Shown here: in pieces, positions 34,967 to 45,400 of the stretch
Numbering within the stretch: position 1 is the stretch's first letter
How the letters are laid out: every line of letters begins with the position of its first letter
DNA from: CAVVFX01 sp963747535
GTDB taxonomy: Bacteria; Acidobacteriota; Terriglobia; Bryobacterales; Bryobacteraceae
Assembly (NCBI GenBank): GCA_963747535.1
Contig: CAVVFX010000012.1
Location: 1 to 64,000 of the forward strand
DNA: 64,000 nucleotides
Direction: 5' to 3'
Made by a program: the position numbers and the translations under genes
Notes under the pieces: generated by a model
Seen by the model: only the letters and a program-made list of their open reading frames with translations
Databases searched by the model: none
What the model was told of the DNA's origin: nothing

Positions 34967-37900
34967 ATGCTCAGAAAATGGTTTGTCTTAGCAGCTTGGG
35001 TGTGCATGATCGGCCCAGCATTATGGGCACAGGAAGCCCGGCTGTCGGGAACCATTATAGACCCGACGGGAGCCGTGATACCTGGCGTGACTATCACGGT
35101 CAACCAGACCCAACAGAATATTTCCTTTACAGGCAAATCGAATAGCGTCGGGCAGTATCTCTTTCCGCGATTGCCGATCGGTTCCTACGCAGTAAAGGCG
35201 GAGGCTCCGGGCTTTAAGACTTTCCTGCAATCTGCACTTATGCTAACCACCAATGCGGATGCCTTACTCGACATTAAGATGGATGTCGGCAGCACGCGCG
35301 AACAGATTTCGGTATCCGCGCAAGCGAGCCGGGTGAGTACTGAAACGGCAACCATCCAACAACTCGTTGACGCGCAGAGGATCGTGGATCTTCCGCTGAA
35401 TGGGCGCAACGTGATGACACTCGCTACGCTTGTGCCTGGAACGGGAGAAAGCGGAACCAATATCGACGGTGGCCGGAGCGGTAGTCAGAACAGCGGCATG
35501 GCGAACGTCCGCATCGACGGTGCCCTCAACGTCGATAACGTCTTTCAGCAGATCCTGCCCACGCCAAGCCCCGATGCTGTCCAGGAGTTCACCACCCAGG
35601 TGAGCACTGTCTCCGCACGCTACGGTTTTGCCGGGGGCGTGATCGAAGTATCCACGAAGAGCGGAACGAACGATCTGCATGGCACGGTGTATGAGTTCCT
35701 CCGCAACCAGGACCTGGATGCGCGAAATTTCTTTCTACCCTCAAAAACGAATCGGAAAAGAAACGAATATGGCTTTACAGTCGGCGGCCCGCTCTATATA
35801 CCCAAGCTTTACAACGGCCGGAATCGCACTTTCTGGTTCGCCAATTTCGAGCAGCAAAAGGAAGCGCTGGGCGCGCCCACCACAATCTATTTGCCGACCA
35901 CAGCGCAGTTGAGCGGTAACTTCTCCAGCACCTCGACCCCGATAAAGGACCCCTTGACTAATCTGCCCTTCCCCGGCAACCAGATCCCGGTCAGCCGCCT
36001 GGATCCTCTGGCCCTGAATTTCTCCAAGGCTTATCTCCCCACCGCCCAAAGCGCAAATGGAGCGTATGTGTACCAGAAGCCGAATGGTAACAGTCCGACC
36101 CAGGTGCTGGCGCGCGGCGATCAACTGTTTGGAGAAGGCAAACAGCAAATTAACTTCCGGCTATTTTCGACGCGCACTGCGAACCCGGTGGGCTCCGGGA
36201 ACATTCCGATACAGCAAAACGGCACGGGAACCACGAACACGGACCTCTACGGGCTGACTTATGTCGCGGTACTTAGTCCCAACAAGGTAAATACGGCTCG
36301 TGTAAGTCTGAATCACTGGTACCAATTCAACAACTATGAACCCCAGCCCACACTCCAGGACCTTCAACAGCTTGGGTTCTCCAACAACTACTATACGTAT
36401 GTCCCGGGCCTTCCGACATTTGCCGTGTCGGGGTATTTCAACTCCAGTATCGACCAGATCTATATTACGCGCGACTACCATACGTTGACATGGAGTGACG
36501 ACTTTTCCTGGATGCACGGAAGGCACAATATCCAGATTGGACACGACGGAATCGGCACATTCCAGAAAGATAATAACCTATCCCGCACCGATGGATCCTT
36601 TAGCTTTAATGGGAACTTCAGCGGCAATGCGATTGCGGACTTCCTTCTTGGCAAGCCCGTACAGTTCTATCAGGAAAACCCGGCGCCCGACCACACACGC
36701 CAGATGGATTTTTCATTCTATGTGCAGGATGACTTTCGCGTCACCAACCGCCTTACGGTTAACCTCGGGCTCCGTTACGAGTTGCCGTTGCCGACCATCG
36801 CGCTCAATTATGCTGTTGCGGCCTACCGGCCAGGTGCGCAGTCAGTGGTTTATCCAACGGCGCCTCCGGGATTGCTTTTTTGGGGCGACCCCGGCGTGAC
36901 ACGTTCGGGAACCACCACCGCAACAAATTGCCTGGAGCCGCGCGTAGGCTTATCCTTCGCGCTGACCTCTGACCAGAAAACGGTGCTCCGCGCAGGCTAT
37001 GGAATTTACCATAATCCGAATTGGTCGAACGAGGCGGGTCAGTTTGCAATTTACCAGCCTTTCACGCGCCGCATTACGATCAATGCGCCACCCAGCACTT
37101 CGAACCCCTGGGCCAGTTATCCTGGTGGGAACCCGTTCCCGAGCGAAGCGTCCCTCGACCAGTTGGGCTACAGCCGCGGCATGAATGTCCCGTTCGACCA
37201 GGACATTACGGAATTCGCCTACGGTACTAACTTCAAAGAGCTGACGATGCAGCAATGGAACATAAATCTGCAGCGGGAGCTGGCGCGGAACTGGCTGCTT
37301 ACCGTCGGATACGCCGGCAGCCATACCACGCACATACCCTACTTGCAGGACATCAATATTCCCGTCTACATTCCCGGCCAGTCGACGGTAGCAAACGAGG
37401 ACGCGCGGAGACCACTCTATCCGGCATATGGAAGATTTCTGCAACTTCAGACCGTGACCAACGCGAATTACAATCCTCTGCTGGTGTCCCTCGATAAGCG
37501 ATTTAGCCAGACGTTCTCGCTCCAGCTTGCCTACACGTTCTCAAAGGCCCTCGGCGACGAGGACAGTGTGTTGACCAACTCGGGCGGTGCGACCGATCCA
37601 TTTAATCGCCGGTTGGATTACGGCCCTCTCGCTTTCGACGTAAGCCAGGCCTTTGTCTTTTCGTGGGTATGGAATATTCCCTCCGGGAGTTGGAACAAAG
37701 GAGTGAAGGGCTTCTTTTTAGCGAATTGGCAGATGAACGGCTTGTGGACTATGTATTCCGGCATGCCGGTCGAGATTACTTCGTCGGTAGATCGCGCGCT
37801 CTACGGCCTTCCGAACCGTCCTAACCAGATCACAAATCCGGTCCTTTCAACCTCACGTCCTCGTCAGCAATTGATCAAAGAGTATTTCAACACGACTGCT

Positions 37901-38176
37901 TTCGCGGCCAACCTGCCCGGCCAATTCGGCGACGCACCCCGTGCCGAAAGCCAACTGCGCGCGCCTGGCGCCGTGACCGTCAACCTCGGCGTGTTCAAGT
38001 CGTTCCGAGGCATCCGCGAAGCGGACAAAGTGCAGTTCCGGAGTGAGTTCTTCAATCTCTTCAATCGTCCGAACTTCGGGCAGCCAAATTCGAATTTCGA
38101 TGGCGCATGTTTCGGCTGTCTAACTTCGGCCGCCGACGGCAGGCTGATCCAGTTCGCTCTAAAATATATCTTTTGA
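34967..38176 (+). CDS. Oar-like TonB-dependent receptor
   Basis: This is an outer-membrane receptor/transporter of 1069 aa. After the signal peptide (FVLAAWVCMIGPALWA) comes a carboxypeptidase-regulatory-like Ig domain (ARLSGTIIDPTGAVIPGVTI), then the plug (DLPLNGRNVMTLATLVPG, then VQEFTTQVSTVSARYGFAGG) and a long beta-barrel ending LIQFALKYIF, with terminal Phe as in Omp85-assembled barrels. GAGGAG precedes the start. It probably imports oligosaccharides released by the nearby hydrolases. It is followed at 9 nt by the propeller gene, so it likely heads an operon. Confidence 0.9.
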   Translation: MLRKWFVLAAWVCMIGPALWAQEARLSGTIIDPTGAVIPGVTITVNQTQQNISFTGKSNSVGQYLFPRLPIGSYAVKAEAPGFKTFLQSALMLTTNADALLDIKMDVGSTREQISVSAQASRVSTETATIQQLVDAQRIVDLPLNGRNVMTLATLVPGTGESGTNIDGGRSGSQNSGMANVRIDGALNVDNVFQQILPTPSPDAVQEFTTQVSTVSARYGFAGGVIEVSTKSGTNDLHGTVYEFLRNQDLDARNFFLPSKTNRKRNEYGFTVGGPLYIPKLYNGRNRTFWFANFEQQKEALGAPTTIYLPTTAQLSGNFSSTSTPIKDPLTNLPFPGNQIPVSRLDPLALNFSKAYLPTAQSANGAYVYQKPNGNSPTQVLARGDQLFGEGKQQINFRLFSTRTANPVGSGNIPIQQNGTGTTNTDLYGLTYVAVLSPNKVNTARVSLNHWYQFNNYEPQPTLQDLQQLGFSNNYYTYVPGLPTFAVSGYFNSSIDQIYITRDYHTLTWSDDFSWMHGRHNIQIGHDGIGTFQKDNNLSRTDGSFSFNGNFSGNAIADFLLGKPVQFYQENPAPDHTRQMDFSFYVQDDFRVTNRLTVNLGLRYELPLPTIALNYAVAAYRPGAQSVVYPTAPPGLLFWGDPGVTRSGTTTATNCLEPRVGLSFALTSDQKTVLRAGYGIYHNPNWSNEAGQFAIYQPFTRRITINAPPSTSNPWASYPGGNPFPSEASLDQLGYSRGMNVPFDQDITEFAYGTNFKELTMQQWNINLQRELARNWLLTVGYAGSHTTHIPYLQDINIPVYIPGQSTVANEDARRPLYPAYGRFLQLQTVTNANYNPLLVSLDKRFSQTFSLQLAYTFSKALGDEDSVLTNSGGATDPFNRRLDYGPLAFDVSQAFVFSWVWNIPSGSWNKGVKGFFLANWQMNGLWTMYSGMPVEITSSVDRALYGLPNRPNQITNPVLSTSRPRQQLIKEYFNTTAFAANLPGQFGDAPRAESQLRAPGAVTVNLGVFKSFRGIREADKVQFRSEFFNLFNRPNFGQPNSNFDGACFGCLTSAADGRLIQFALKYIF

Positions 38177-38185
38177 AGGTGACCA

Positions 38186-39406
38186 ATGATGGATAGACGT
38201 AGCGTCTTGAAATGCTTGGCAGCAGCTCCCCTTGCGATGTCCGCGGATGAGGCTCTGCCCCCTATGCGTGCGCTCACGCGCGGCCCTGGATTTCATTGGT
38301 TCGGCTATTACGACAAGCTGGAATTCGACCCAACGAGCCGTTACGTGCTGGGAATGGATGTTGCATTCCAGCATCGGACTCCGGAGCCGGAAGATCGGGT
38401 CCATCTCGGCATGATCGATCTGCAGAGCGGCGATAAGTGGAGCGAACTCGGCAGCACTTGCGCCTGGTCGTGGCAGCAGGGTTGTATGTTGCAATGGTTG
38501 CCCGGTTCCCAGACGGAAGTGATCTACAACGACCGCCAGGGTGATCATTTTGTATCCCATATCCTGGACGTGAAGTCCGGCCGGCAACGGAGTCTGCCTG
38601 CCCCTATTTACGGCATAAGTCCGGACGCCAACTGGGCGGTCTTCCCCGATTTCCGGCGTCTGCATGACACTCGACCCGGGTATGGCTACAATGGCGTACC
38701 GGATCCAAACAAGCAGGTGGATGCGCCAGACGATGCGGGAATCTGGCACATGGATCTGCGCACCGGAAAACACGAGTTGATCATCCCGATCTCCAAAGCG
38801 GCGGCCGTTCCGAATGAACATAGCGACATGAAAGGTGCGAAGCATTGGTTTAATCATTTACTGGTTGCTCCCGACGGCAAGCGGTTCATCTTCCTACATC
38901 GATGGCAGCGCCCCGGGCAGCGTTCGTTTCTGACTCGCATGTTCACGTCGAATCCCGATGGGACCGAGCTCTACGTGGTCGACCCATACGGTCAAACCTC
39001 TCACTTCATCTGGCGTGATCCGCAACATATCCTGGCTTGGGCATGGCATCCCTCTCACGGCAACAAGTTTTATCTTTATCAGGACCGCACGGATAAGGTG
39101 GAAGCAGTCGGTCCGGATGTGATGACTGTCAACGGCCACTGCACTTACCTGCGGAACAAGCGTTGGATCCTGAACGACACTTATCCGGATGCCAAGAGGA
39201 ATCAGAACCCCTATCTGTACGATGTCCAAAGCGGCAGGCGCGTGCCGCTCGGGCATTTCTATTCACCCCCTGAGTACGATGGTGAGTTTCGTTGCGATAC
39301 GCATCCGAGGTTTAGTCCTGACGGGAAAAAGGTCGTGATCGATTCTCCGCACGGTGGAAACGGCCGCCAGATGTATCTTTTTGACATTAGCGCCATCGTT
39401 GGATAG
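38186..39406 (+). CDS. Exported beta-propeller protein (oligogalacturonate-lyase-like)
   Basis: The 406 aa protein has a short Tat-like N-terminus (MMDRRSVLKCLAAAPLAMSA). Repeated blade motifs follow (GISPDANWAVFPDFRRLH, LLVAPDGKRFIFLHRW, TSNPDGTELYVV, HPRFSPDGKKVVIDSP), characteristic of WD40/TolB-like propellers and of oligogalacturonide lyase-type proteins. It lies between the TonB receptor and the GH30-like gene, so a role in processing the same glycan is likely. Catalytic residues were not identified. Confidence 0.72.
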   Translation: MMDRRSVLKCLAAAPLAMSADEALPPMRALTRGPGFHWFGYYDKLEFDPTSRYVLGMDVAFQHRTPEPEDRVHLGMIDLQSGDKWSELGSTCAWSWQQGCMLQWLPGSQTEVIYNDRQGDHFVSHILDVKSGRQRSLPAPIYGISPDANWAVFPDFRRLHDTRPGYGYNGVPDPNKQVDAPDDAGIWHMDLRTGKHELIIPISKAAAVPNEHSDMKGAKHWFNHLLVAPDGKRFIFLHRWQRPGQRSFLTRMFTSNPDGTELYVVDPYGQTSHFIWRDPQHILAWAWHPSHGNKFYLYQDRTDKVEAVGPDVMTVNGHCTYLRNKRWILNDTYPDAKRNQNPYLYDVQSGRRVPLGHFYSPPEYDGEFRCDTHPRFSPDGKKVVIDSPHGGNGRQMYLFDISAIVG

Positions 39407-39433
39407 AGGTGAGGAAGGACGGTTGATATTCCC

Positions 39434-41380
39434 ATGAGTATTTCACGGCGTGGTTTCAATGCAGCTCTGTTTTCCGCCTCCGCCATGGCACAGGTGGCGG
39501 AACAAAACAGCGCTGTCACCGGGCAGAAGCTAACTCTGCCTGCTGCCGTAAGCGCCGGGGCGGGTGGTGAGATGTTCGATTTTCCTTTGCCGCCTTCCCC
39601 CCGCTTGCGGTGGAAAGTCAATGGCCTGCCCCGCCAATACTTTATGGAGTGGTTGCCTGCCCTCTTCGAACGAACCTTGATCATCGAAGAATGGAGAACT
39701 CCGCAATCCCAGCTGCAATGGATCTTCACCGGCCCGATGGGGGGCTTCACCGTGGAGGCCGGGGCAGGCAAGGTGCGAGTCTGCCAGCGCTATGACGATT
39801 CGCCCGCACTTGCCAGGCTGTCTACAGTGCGAAACACCCGGCATCCCGAGGCTATGGTGGAAGAGACGAGCGTGGAATATAGCGGCCAACTGCAATCCAT
39901 AGCTGTGACGCTCGATCACCGTCTGTCCTTGAGAGTGGCTCTCAACGGCAAGGAGGTGCTCGTACAGCATTGCTCTCTCGACATTAATCGCCACCAGTTG
40001 GCGATGGTTGGAGAGCAGGGCGGTTTCCATGGGCGCCTGTTGCCGCCGGCGACGGAAGCCGCAAGCATCACTGTCGACCCTACCACGCGCTTCCAGCAAA
40101 TGGTGGGGTGGGGAGGCACCACCACTCCGCCGGCCTTGGCCGAACTCCGAGAGGAGGGCTTACGCGCATGGTGGCGCAAACTGGCAGAATACAATCTGCT
40201 GCTGCACCGCGAGTATCCTATCGGCGCGCGGCTCAACCCTGAAATGAGCAACTGGGACCGCCCGGAGGACGCCTCACCGCACTACTACGGCGACAATTTC
40301 CCCAACTGCGAGACCAGCGATTTCGACTACAACAAGCGAGTGAGGCAACTGGGAGGCAAAGTGATCTTCGAGTTCTGGGAGTTGCCTGTTTGGGCCAGAC
40401 GTCATGATGACCACGGGAAAATCACCGACGTACCCGAGATGGCGGAGTATGCCAAGGCTATGGTGCGCTATTGCCAAGTCTCTCGCAAAAAAACCGGTGC
40501 TCCGCCCGAGATCCTGGGTATTCAGAATGAGGTCAGACAGCCCCCGGAGATCTGGCAGGAGATGGCTCTAACGCTGCGCAAGGCTTTGGATGGCGCTGGG
40601 TTCCGGGATGTCAAGATCCACATGCACAATCCGCCTACCCTGGCCGAGGGCATTGCCGTCGCCCGCGCTTTCCACTCAAAGGAAGAGGTGTGGAAGACCA
40701 TCGATTACGCGGCTTCCAACGTCTACGACTATCAGAATTTCTTCTACGATCCCGATGGCTTCGACGTGCGCTTGCGCGAGATGAAAGAGGTCATAGGTCC
40801 CAAGCCATTCCTCGCCTCGGAGCTTTGCGTCAACAACACGGCGTTCCAGACCCGCACCTATCGTACGGCGCTAGCCATGGGACAGCTCTACCATAAGTTG
40901 CTCACCGTCCTCAATGCTTGCGGCGCCATGTACTGCTGGACGCTGCTCAACGTGACCCAACCGTCTTACGGCTGGACCCGTAGCTTGATGGTGCCGGATC
41001 CCGAACACGGCTTTGTGCCAGTGGCGTCCAGCCATCAATTGCGCGTTTTCGGCGCCTACTCCCGCCGTGTCCGCGAAGGCATGATGCGCGTCCGCAGCGC
41101 GAGTTCGAACCCGAACCTCTTCGTGACGGCCTTCACCGGAGACAGAAACCAGCACACGCTCATTGTGTTGAACCGGTCTACTGTCCGCCAGAAAATTTCC
41201 GTCACCTGGCCCGGCGCGGTATTCCGTTACCAGGAGACCACCAGCCCGCAACTGGAGAACGCCGTCGGCCATCCGCCCGCCGCGAAAGCGAATGTCTGGG
41301 AAGTTGCCGTCGAACCGGGAGCCATCGTGACCTTGACTGGCGTGGAGCTCGGCCGTATTGCTGAAGACCTTCAGGCCTGA
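39434..41380 (+). CDS. GH30-like exported glycoside hydrolase
   Basis: The 648 aa protein has an N-terminal SRRGFNAALFSASAMA leader and a beta-sandwich region (about 40-215). A TIM barrel beginning QQMVGWGGTTTPPALAEL follows. Candidate acid/base Glu lies in LGIQNEVRQ (about 366) and nucleophile Glu in FLASELCVNN (about 462), at the spacing expected for clan A enzymes. A C-terminal beta domain (VTAFTGDRNQHTLIVLNRS) is also typical of GH30. A beta-glucosidase, xylanase or galactanase activity is possible. It ends the operon. Confidence 0.78.
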   Translation: MSISRRGFNAALFSASAMAQVAEQNSAVTGQKLTLPAAVSAGAGGEMFDFPLPPSPRLRWKVNGLPRQYFMEWLPALFERTLIIEEWRTPQSQLQWIFTGPMGGFTVEAGAGKVRVCQRYDDSPALARLSTVRNTRHPEAMVEETSVEYSGQLQSIAVTLDHRLSLRVALNGKEVLVQHCSLDINRHQLAMVGEQGGFHGRLLPPATEAASITVDPTTRFQQMVGWGGTTTPPALAELREEGLRAWWRKLAEYNLLLHREYPIGARLNPEMSNWDRPEDASPHYYGDNFPNCETSDFDYNKRVRQLGGKVIFEFWELPVWARRHDDHGKITDVPEMAEYAKAMVRYCQVSRKKTGAPPEILGIQNEVRQPPEIWQEMALTLRKALDGAGFRDVKIHMHNPPTLAEGIAVARAFHSKEEVWKTIDYAASNVYDYQNFFYDPDGFDVRLREMKEVIGPKPFLASELCVNNTAFQTRTYRTALAMGQLYHKLLTVLNACGAMYCWTLLNVTQPSYGWTRSLMVPDPEHGFVPVASSHQLRVFGAYSRRVREGMMRVRSASSNPNLFVTAFTGDRNQHTLIVLNRSTVRQKISVTWPGAVFRYQETTSPQLENAVGHPPAAKANVWEVAVEPGAIVTLTGVELGRIAEDLQA

Positions 41381-41422
41381 ACGCCTCCTACTGACGTCAG
41401 AAGGAAGAAAACGGTGCAACGT

Positions 41423-41656
41423 CTAATCTGCGATGGCGGCCGCTGTCGAAGTTCCCCGCTCAATGGAGCCTCCCCCTGGCAAAAGAACGGCCTTCATGAC
41501 TCCGGCACCTTCCAGGTGATCGATTTCGGTGGCGTCGTCACGCCGCGGATGGAGGTGAATATCGAGCACGGGATTCCCCCACGGCGCATCAGTCGCTTCT
41601 CCGACTGATGCCGCGGCTGTCGCGAGGACGCTTTGAATAAATCGCCGTCGTAGCAT
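41423..41656 (-). pseudogene. Truncated Tat-exported amidohydrolase
   Basis: The 77 codons keep a leader (MLRRRFIQSVLATAAASV) and the first metal-binding strand of an amidohydrolase_2 barrel (NPVLDIHLHPRRDD, HxH), then VMKAVLLPGG. The frame then ends at about 41423, where about 200 more residues would be expected. The next gene on the right, a TonB receptor in the same direction, stops 4 nt before this start. The truncation point lies beside the end of the GH30 operon and suggests a rearrangement. Confidence 0.7.
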
Positions 41657-41659
41657 AAA

Positions 41660-44600
41660 TCAAAAAGACGTTCGGAGTGCAAATTGGATAAGTCGCGGGT
41701 TGTTAGTCTGCGAACTGACGACACCGAATGACGGATTCCCTTGTGCTAAGCCCGGCTGAGCAAACTGCACCCGGTTAAAGAGATTGAAAAACTCTGTCCG
41801 GAATTGCAACTTTATGCGTTCAGTGAGCGATGTCGTCTTAAACACAGCGAAGTCCCAATTCGCGATTCCAGCAGATCGTAAGTTAGGATCGAAACGACCT
41901 TCTGTACCGAAAGTAAAGGCAGACGCAGCAGTAAAGCACGAAGTATTAAACCATTCATTAAGTCTGGACTGAGCGGAACCAGAGATCGATTTGTCGCAGC
42001 CGGCTACTACATTCGGCCTCGACCCGCCATTGTAGGACCCCGTAATATTCGAACTACTACTGAATCCCAATGGCGTTCCGCTCTGAAAAGTGGAAACACC
42101 GTTGATGCCCCATCCGGATACGAGTTTGTCGGCGACCCCGCTTACATTACCAAGTAGCCTGTGCCCCTTGCCGATTGGCAAGTCATTTACATAACTGATC
42201 ACGACGTGCTGCGGGACATCGCTTCCGAGCAGCGCACGCTCGTTGCGCAGGTTGTTATAGTCTTGAATCGTCCCAGTGGGATCTAGCCAGGTAGTGATCG
42301 TGTCACCGTTGCTAATGAATTTAGACCAGGTATAAGCAACGAGAACCGTTCCACCCCCATGGAAACGCTTTTCCATCTTCATCTGCATGGAGTGATAAAT
42401 CGAATCGCGATTTGACGGCGTGGTTACGCTGACGCTTGTGTATTGCGGAAAGGGAAGCAACAGTTGACCCTCTTGCACAGTAGGATTGGCAAGGGTTCCG
42501 GTGCTGATCAAACCGTAGAACGGATTGGGGACCAGTTGTTGTAGCTTCGTGCCGAGAGCCAGATCCTGATCAGGCAGTTGGTCGACCTGGCCACCGGAGC
42601 CAAAAAGATGCACCCCGCGTGCCCCTGCATATGCCGCTTCCACCATAAGTGTATCGGTTATTTGGCGCTCAATATTGAAGTTCCATTGCTGCACGTAGGG
42701 GTATCGTTGATTGGCTACCGGCGATGTAATACCGGTTCCATACAAAAGGCTCTGATAATCCGGGTTTCGTCCAGGCGGCTGAAGAAGACCATTGGGGAAT
42801 GGGTTGCTCAACGTCGCTGAGGGAGTGTAGCCACCGTTCGTTGTCGAAACCCAAGGCGTGGTGATGCTATTTATGGGATTTGACCATGGGGCGGACGACA
42901 TATTCAGATCACTCGGTAGGAAGAAAAGTCCGTAACCCGTGCGGATCACGGTCTTGTCGTTGAGTCGGTACGCTAAACCCAAACGCGGCGCGAACAGCTT
43001 CCAATGTTCCGCTGCACTGCCTCTGCCGCCAGGAGATTGCGCTGTGTCCACCAAACCTAGTTCCCCCATGACCGGCAGACCCGTCTGTTGAGCGAGGGGA
43101 CTGACAATATTCGGTAGCCAGATGCTCTCGCGATTATATCGCTCCGTGTAAGCCCCAGGTATATCCCATCGCACGCCGTAGTTCAAGGTTAGCTTTTTAC
43201 TCGCTTGGAAAGTGTCGGAGACGTAGTAACCTTGGTAGGTGAACTGCGCGGCTGTTAGATTGGCCGTTTGGACGCCGTTAGGCGACCCGGTGACTCCAGG
43301 AATTTGCCCGGTCGCGCCATAGCCCAGCAGGAAAGATGCAAACCCGTATCCCGTGGAGCCGGGGGAGACCGGATTTGCAGACGTGAAAATATTGTCGAAG
43401 TTGAATACGCCGCCAGCCTGATTGCTCTTCCCGAAATTGTATTGAAGGCGGCGCCATTCGCTCCCAATTTTGATCGTATGCCGGCCCTTGATCTGGATTA
43501 TGCTGGGCGCGAACGAGAAGGTATTGTTTGCGGTTATGCCGGTCACCTCCTGGCAGAAATTGCTAAACCCTTGTATGCACACGTATGGGATTTCATTCCA
43601 GGTCTCCTGATTGTTCAGAGCGGCAGGCCAACCGAACTTTGTCAAATCACTCCCAATACTCTGTGGCGTGCTGTTATAGGTAAAACGGAAAAACGAAAGG
43701 CGAATGTCCCCGATGGTGTTAGGCGTGAAAGTATATGTGTCGCCCAGGACGGCCTGCACGGTTTGAAAGTCTACGGTTGTACCGGTCTGCGGAAGGGACG
43801 CCGCCGTCTGCGCTGCCGCGAACGCGTTGGTCGGCAGATTCAGGTCAGTCCAGCGCGTGTACCGCCCGAAGATGCGTTGCTTATCACTGACGCTGTGGTC
43901 GAAACGACCGTTGAACTGATCGTTATTCCCGCCCGTGCTGGCGTTGGTTGCGTAGTTATTAACACTCGTGAACTGTTGACCTGGAAGATTTGGCATTGAC
44001 CATAGGTTCTTTAGGATTTGCGCTGTTGGGTCGAACCGGCTAAGCGGAATCATATTGTTGGGGAATGGCGATCGCAAAGCCGTCTGGCCACTGGCGCAAG
44101 CCGGGTTAGCAAAATATCCGCACGTAGTGAGGGGATCGTAAAGGGGGATGAGCGCTCCAGAACTGCTGCGAAGGTTTGAAAAATCGCCGTCACGCATCGC
44201 CGCTGTCGGCACACTGGTGAGAGTCGATGCCCCCTGGCGCAACCGGAACCCTTCGTAGCTGACAAAGAAGAACGTCTTGTCCTTTATCACAGGTCCGCCG
44301 ACGTCGGCGCCGAACTGATTCTGCGTGAACGCGGGCGTAGCAATTCCGGACCGGTTGTTGAAGAAAGTGTTCGAGTTTAGAACCTTATTCCGAAGGAACT
44401 CGTATGCAGTGCCGTGGTACTCGTTGGTGCCGGATTTCGAAATCATGTTGATCACGCCACCGGCAAAACGACCGAACTCCGGGCCGAGATTGTTCGTTTG
44501 GACACGAAATTCCTGAATTGAATCTTGTGTCGGTACAAGCATTACAGCGTTGTTATACGCTGTGTTCAGCGGAGCACCATCAAGAAAGGCGGCACTTTGA

Positions 44601-45199
44601 TTCCCAAATCCGCCGCCAATCTGGTAGTTCCCCCATGCACTAATATTGGTGTTCGTCGGGTTCCCGAGCGACGATCCTTGCGCTACCACCCCAGGGACCA
44701 GTGCAACCAAATTAAGGACATTTCGGCCGTTGAGTGGCATCTGCTGCACGACACGACCTTCGACTACCTGGCTCAATGACGACGTTTCCGTTTGCAACTG
44801 TACCGTCTGCCCTGACACCTCAACGGTCTGTCCTACGTCTCCGAGCTGCAAAGCCGCGTCGACACGCACCGCAGCCTGGACTTGCACTTGCACCTGGTCA
44901 TACGTGAGATGTTTGAACCCCGGACTGTCGACGTCGACGCGGTACACGCCGGGAAGGAGGTTCACGAATTGATAATTTCCATTCGCATCCGTCTGGTCAG
45001 TCCGACCCTCCGCCGTCCCGGTATTGGTCAGCGTCACATGGGCTCCAGCAACCACGGCTTTGCTCTGATCAGTAACGGTCCCAACGATTGACCCGTAAAA
45101 CGTCTGGCCCAGAACAGGACCCGTTGAGAAAGAACAGGTGAGCACGGCGATAAAAACGCTAGACGCAAAACTTGCGAGGCGCTGCGGCGAGTTCTTCAT
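41660..45199 (-). CDS. Oar-like TonB-dependent receptor, second copy
   Basis: The 1179 aa protein has a signal peptide (VFIAVLTCSFSTGPVLGQ), a regulatory-like Ig domain (SIVGTVTDQSKAVVAGAHV), a plug (QMPLNGRNVLNLVALVPGVV, then IQEFRVQTNNLGPEFGRFAG) and a barrel ending NPRLIQFALRTSF. The start at 45199 follows GGGGGAGG; an earlier in-frame ATG at 45352 is preceded by no such site. It is divergent from the DUF1592 gene across about 200 bp holding a 20-bp-period direct repeat. It is a probable importer for a different glycan or peptide than the first receptor. Confidence 0.9.
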   Translation of the reverse strand: MKNSPQRLASFASSVFIAVLTCSFSTGPVLGQTFYGSIVGTVTDQSKAVVAGAHVTLTNTGTAEGRTDQTDANGNYQFVNLLPGVYRVDVDSPGFKHLTYDQVQVQVQAAVRVDAALQLGDVGQTVEVSGQTVQLQTETSSLSQVVEGRVVQQMPLNGRNVLNLVALVPGVVAQGSSLGNPTNTNISAWGNYQIGGGFGNQSAAFLDGAPLNTAYNNAVMLVPTQDSIQEFRVQTNNLGPEFGRFAGGVINMISKSGTNEYHGTAYEFLRNKVLNSNTFFNNRSGIATPAFTQNQFGADVGGPVIKDKTFFFVSYEGFRLRQGASTLTSVPTAAMRDGDFSNLRSSSGALIPLYDPLTTCGYFANPACASGQTALRSPFPNNMIPLSRFDPTAQILKNLWSMPNLPGQQFTSVNNYATNASTGGNNDQFNGRFDHSVSDKQRIFGRYTRWTDLNLPTNAFAAAQTAASLPQTGTTVDFQTVQAVLGDTYTFTPNTIGDIRLSFFRFTYNSTPQSIGSDLTKFGWPAALNNQETWNEIPYVCIQGFSNFCQEVTGITANNTFSFAPSIIQIKGRHTIKIGSEWRRLQYNFGKSNQAGGVFNFDNIFTSANPVSPGSTGYGFASFLLGYGATGQIPGVTGSPNGVQTANLTAAQFTYQGYYVSDTFQASKKLTLNYGVRWDIPGAYTERYNRESIWLPNIVSPLAQQTGLPVMGELGLVDTAQSPGGRGSAAEHWKLFAPRLGLAYRLNDKTVIRTGYGLFFLPSDLNMSSAPWSNPINSITTPWVSTTNGGYTPSATLSNPFPNGLLQPPGRNPDYQSLLYGTGITSPVANQRYPYVQQWNFNIERQITDTLMVEAAYAGARGVHLFGSGGQVDQLPDQDLALGTKLQQLVPNPFYGLISTGTLANPTVQEGQLLLPFPQYTSVSVTTPSNRDSIYHSMQMKMEKRFHGGGTVLVAYTWSKFISNGDTITTWLDPTGTIQDYNNLRNERALLGSDVPQHVVISYVNDLPIGKGHRLLGNVSGVADKLVSGWGINGVSTFQSGTPLGFSSSSNITGSYNGGSRPNVVAGCDKSISGSAQSRLNEWFNTSCFTAASAFTFGTEGRFDPNLRSAGIANWDFAVFKTTSLTERIKLQFRTEFFNLFNRVQFAQPGLAQGNPSFGVVSSQTNNPRLIQFALRTSF

Positions 45200-45338
45200 A
45201 GAACCTCCCCCTTGGACCTGGAAATTGTATATTGCGTCATTTTGAATGTCAAGTGACAGCGTGACACACAGGTGTGGCAAGGTTGACAAGGGGGTCCCCT
45301 CAATAGTATATTCGGCTCGGGTTTTGTTTGAGATAGTG

Positions 45339-45374
45339 AGTTTTTGATACACACACGTAGTTTTTGATACACAC
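45339..45374. promoter_or_regulatory. Direct repeat AGTTTTTGATACACAC, 20-bp period
   Basis: Two identical 16-mers (45339-45354 and 45359-45374) lie one helical double-turn apart in the divergent gap between the receptor (start 45199) and the DUF1592 gene (start 45401). The geometry fits binding of a regulator to the same DNA face. No regulator gene is adjacent. Confidence 0.65.
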
Positions 45375-45400
45375 GCGAATAGTTAGTTGAGGATCGGATT

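Noticed and set aside
43268..43999. 243-codon frame antisense to the second TonB receptor
   Set aside because: It overlaps conserved receptor coding sequence, and its composition lacks protein features.
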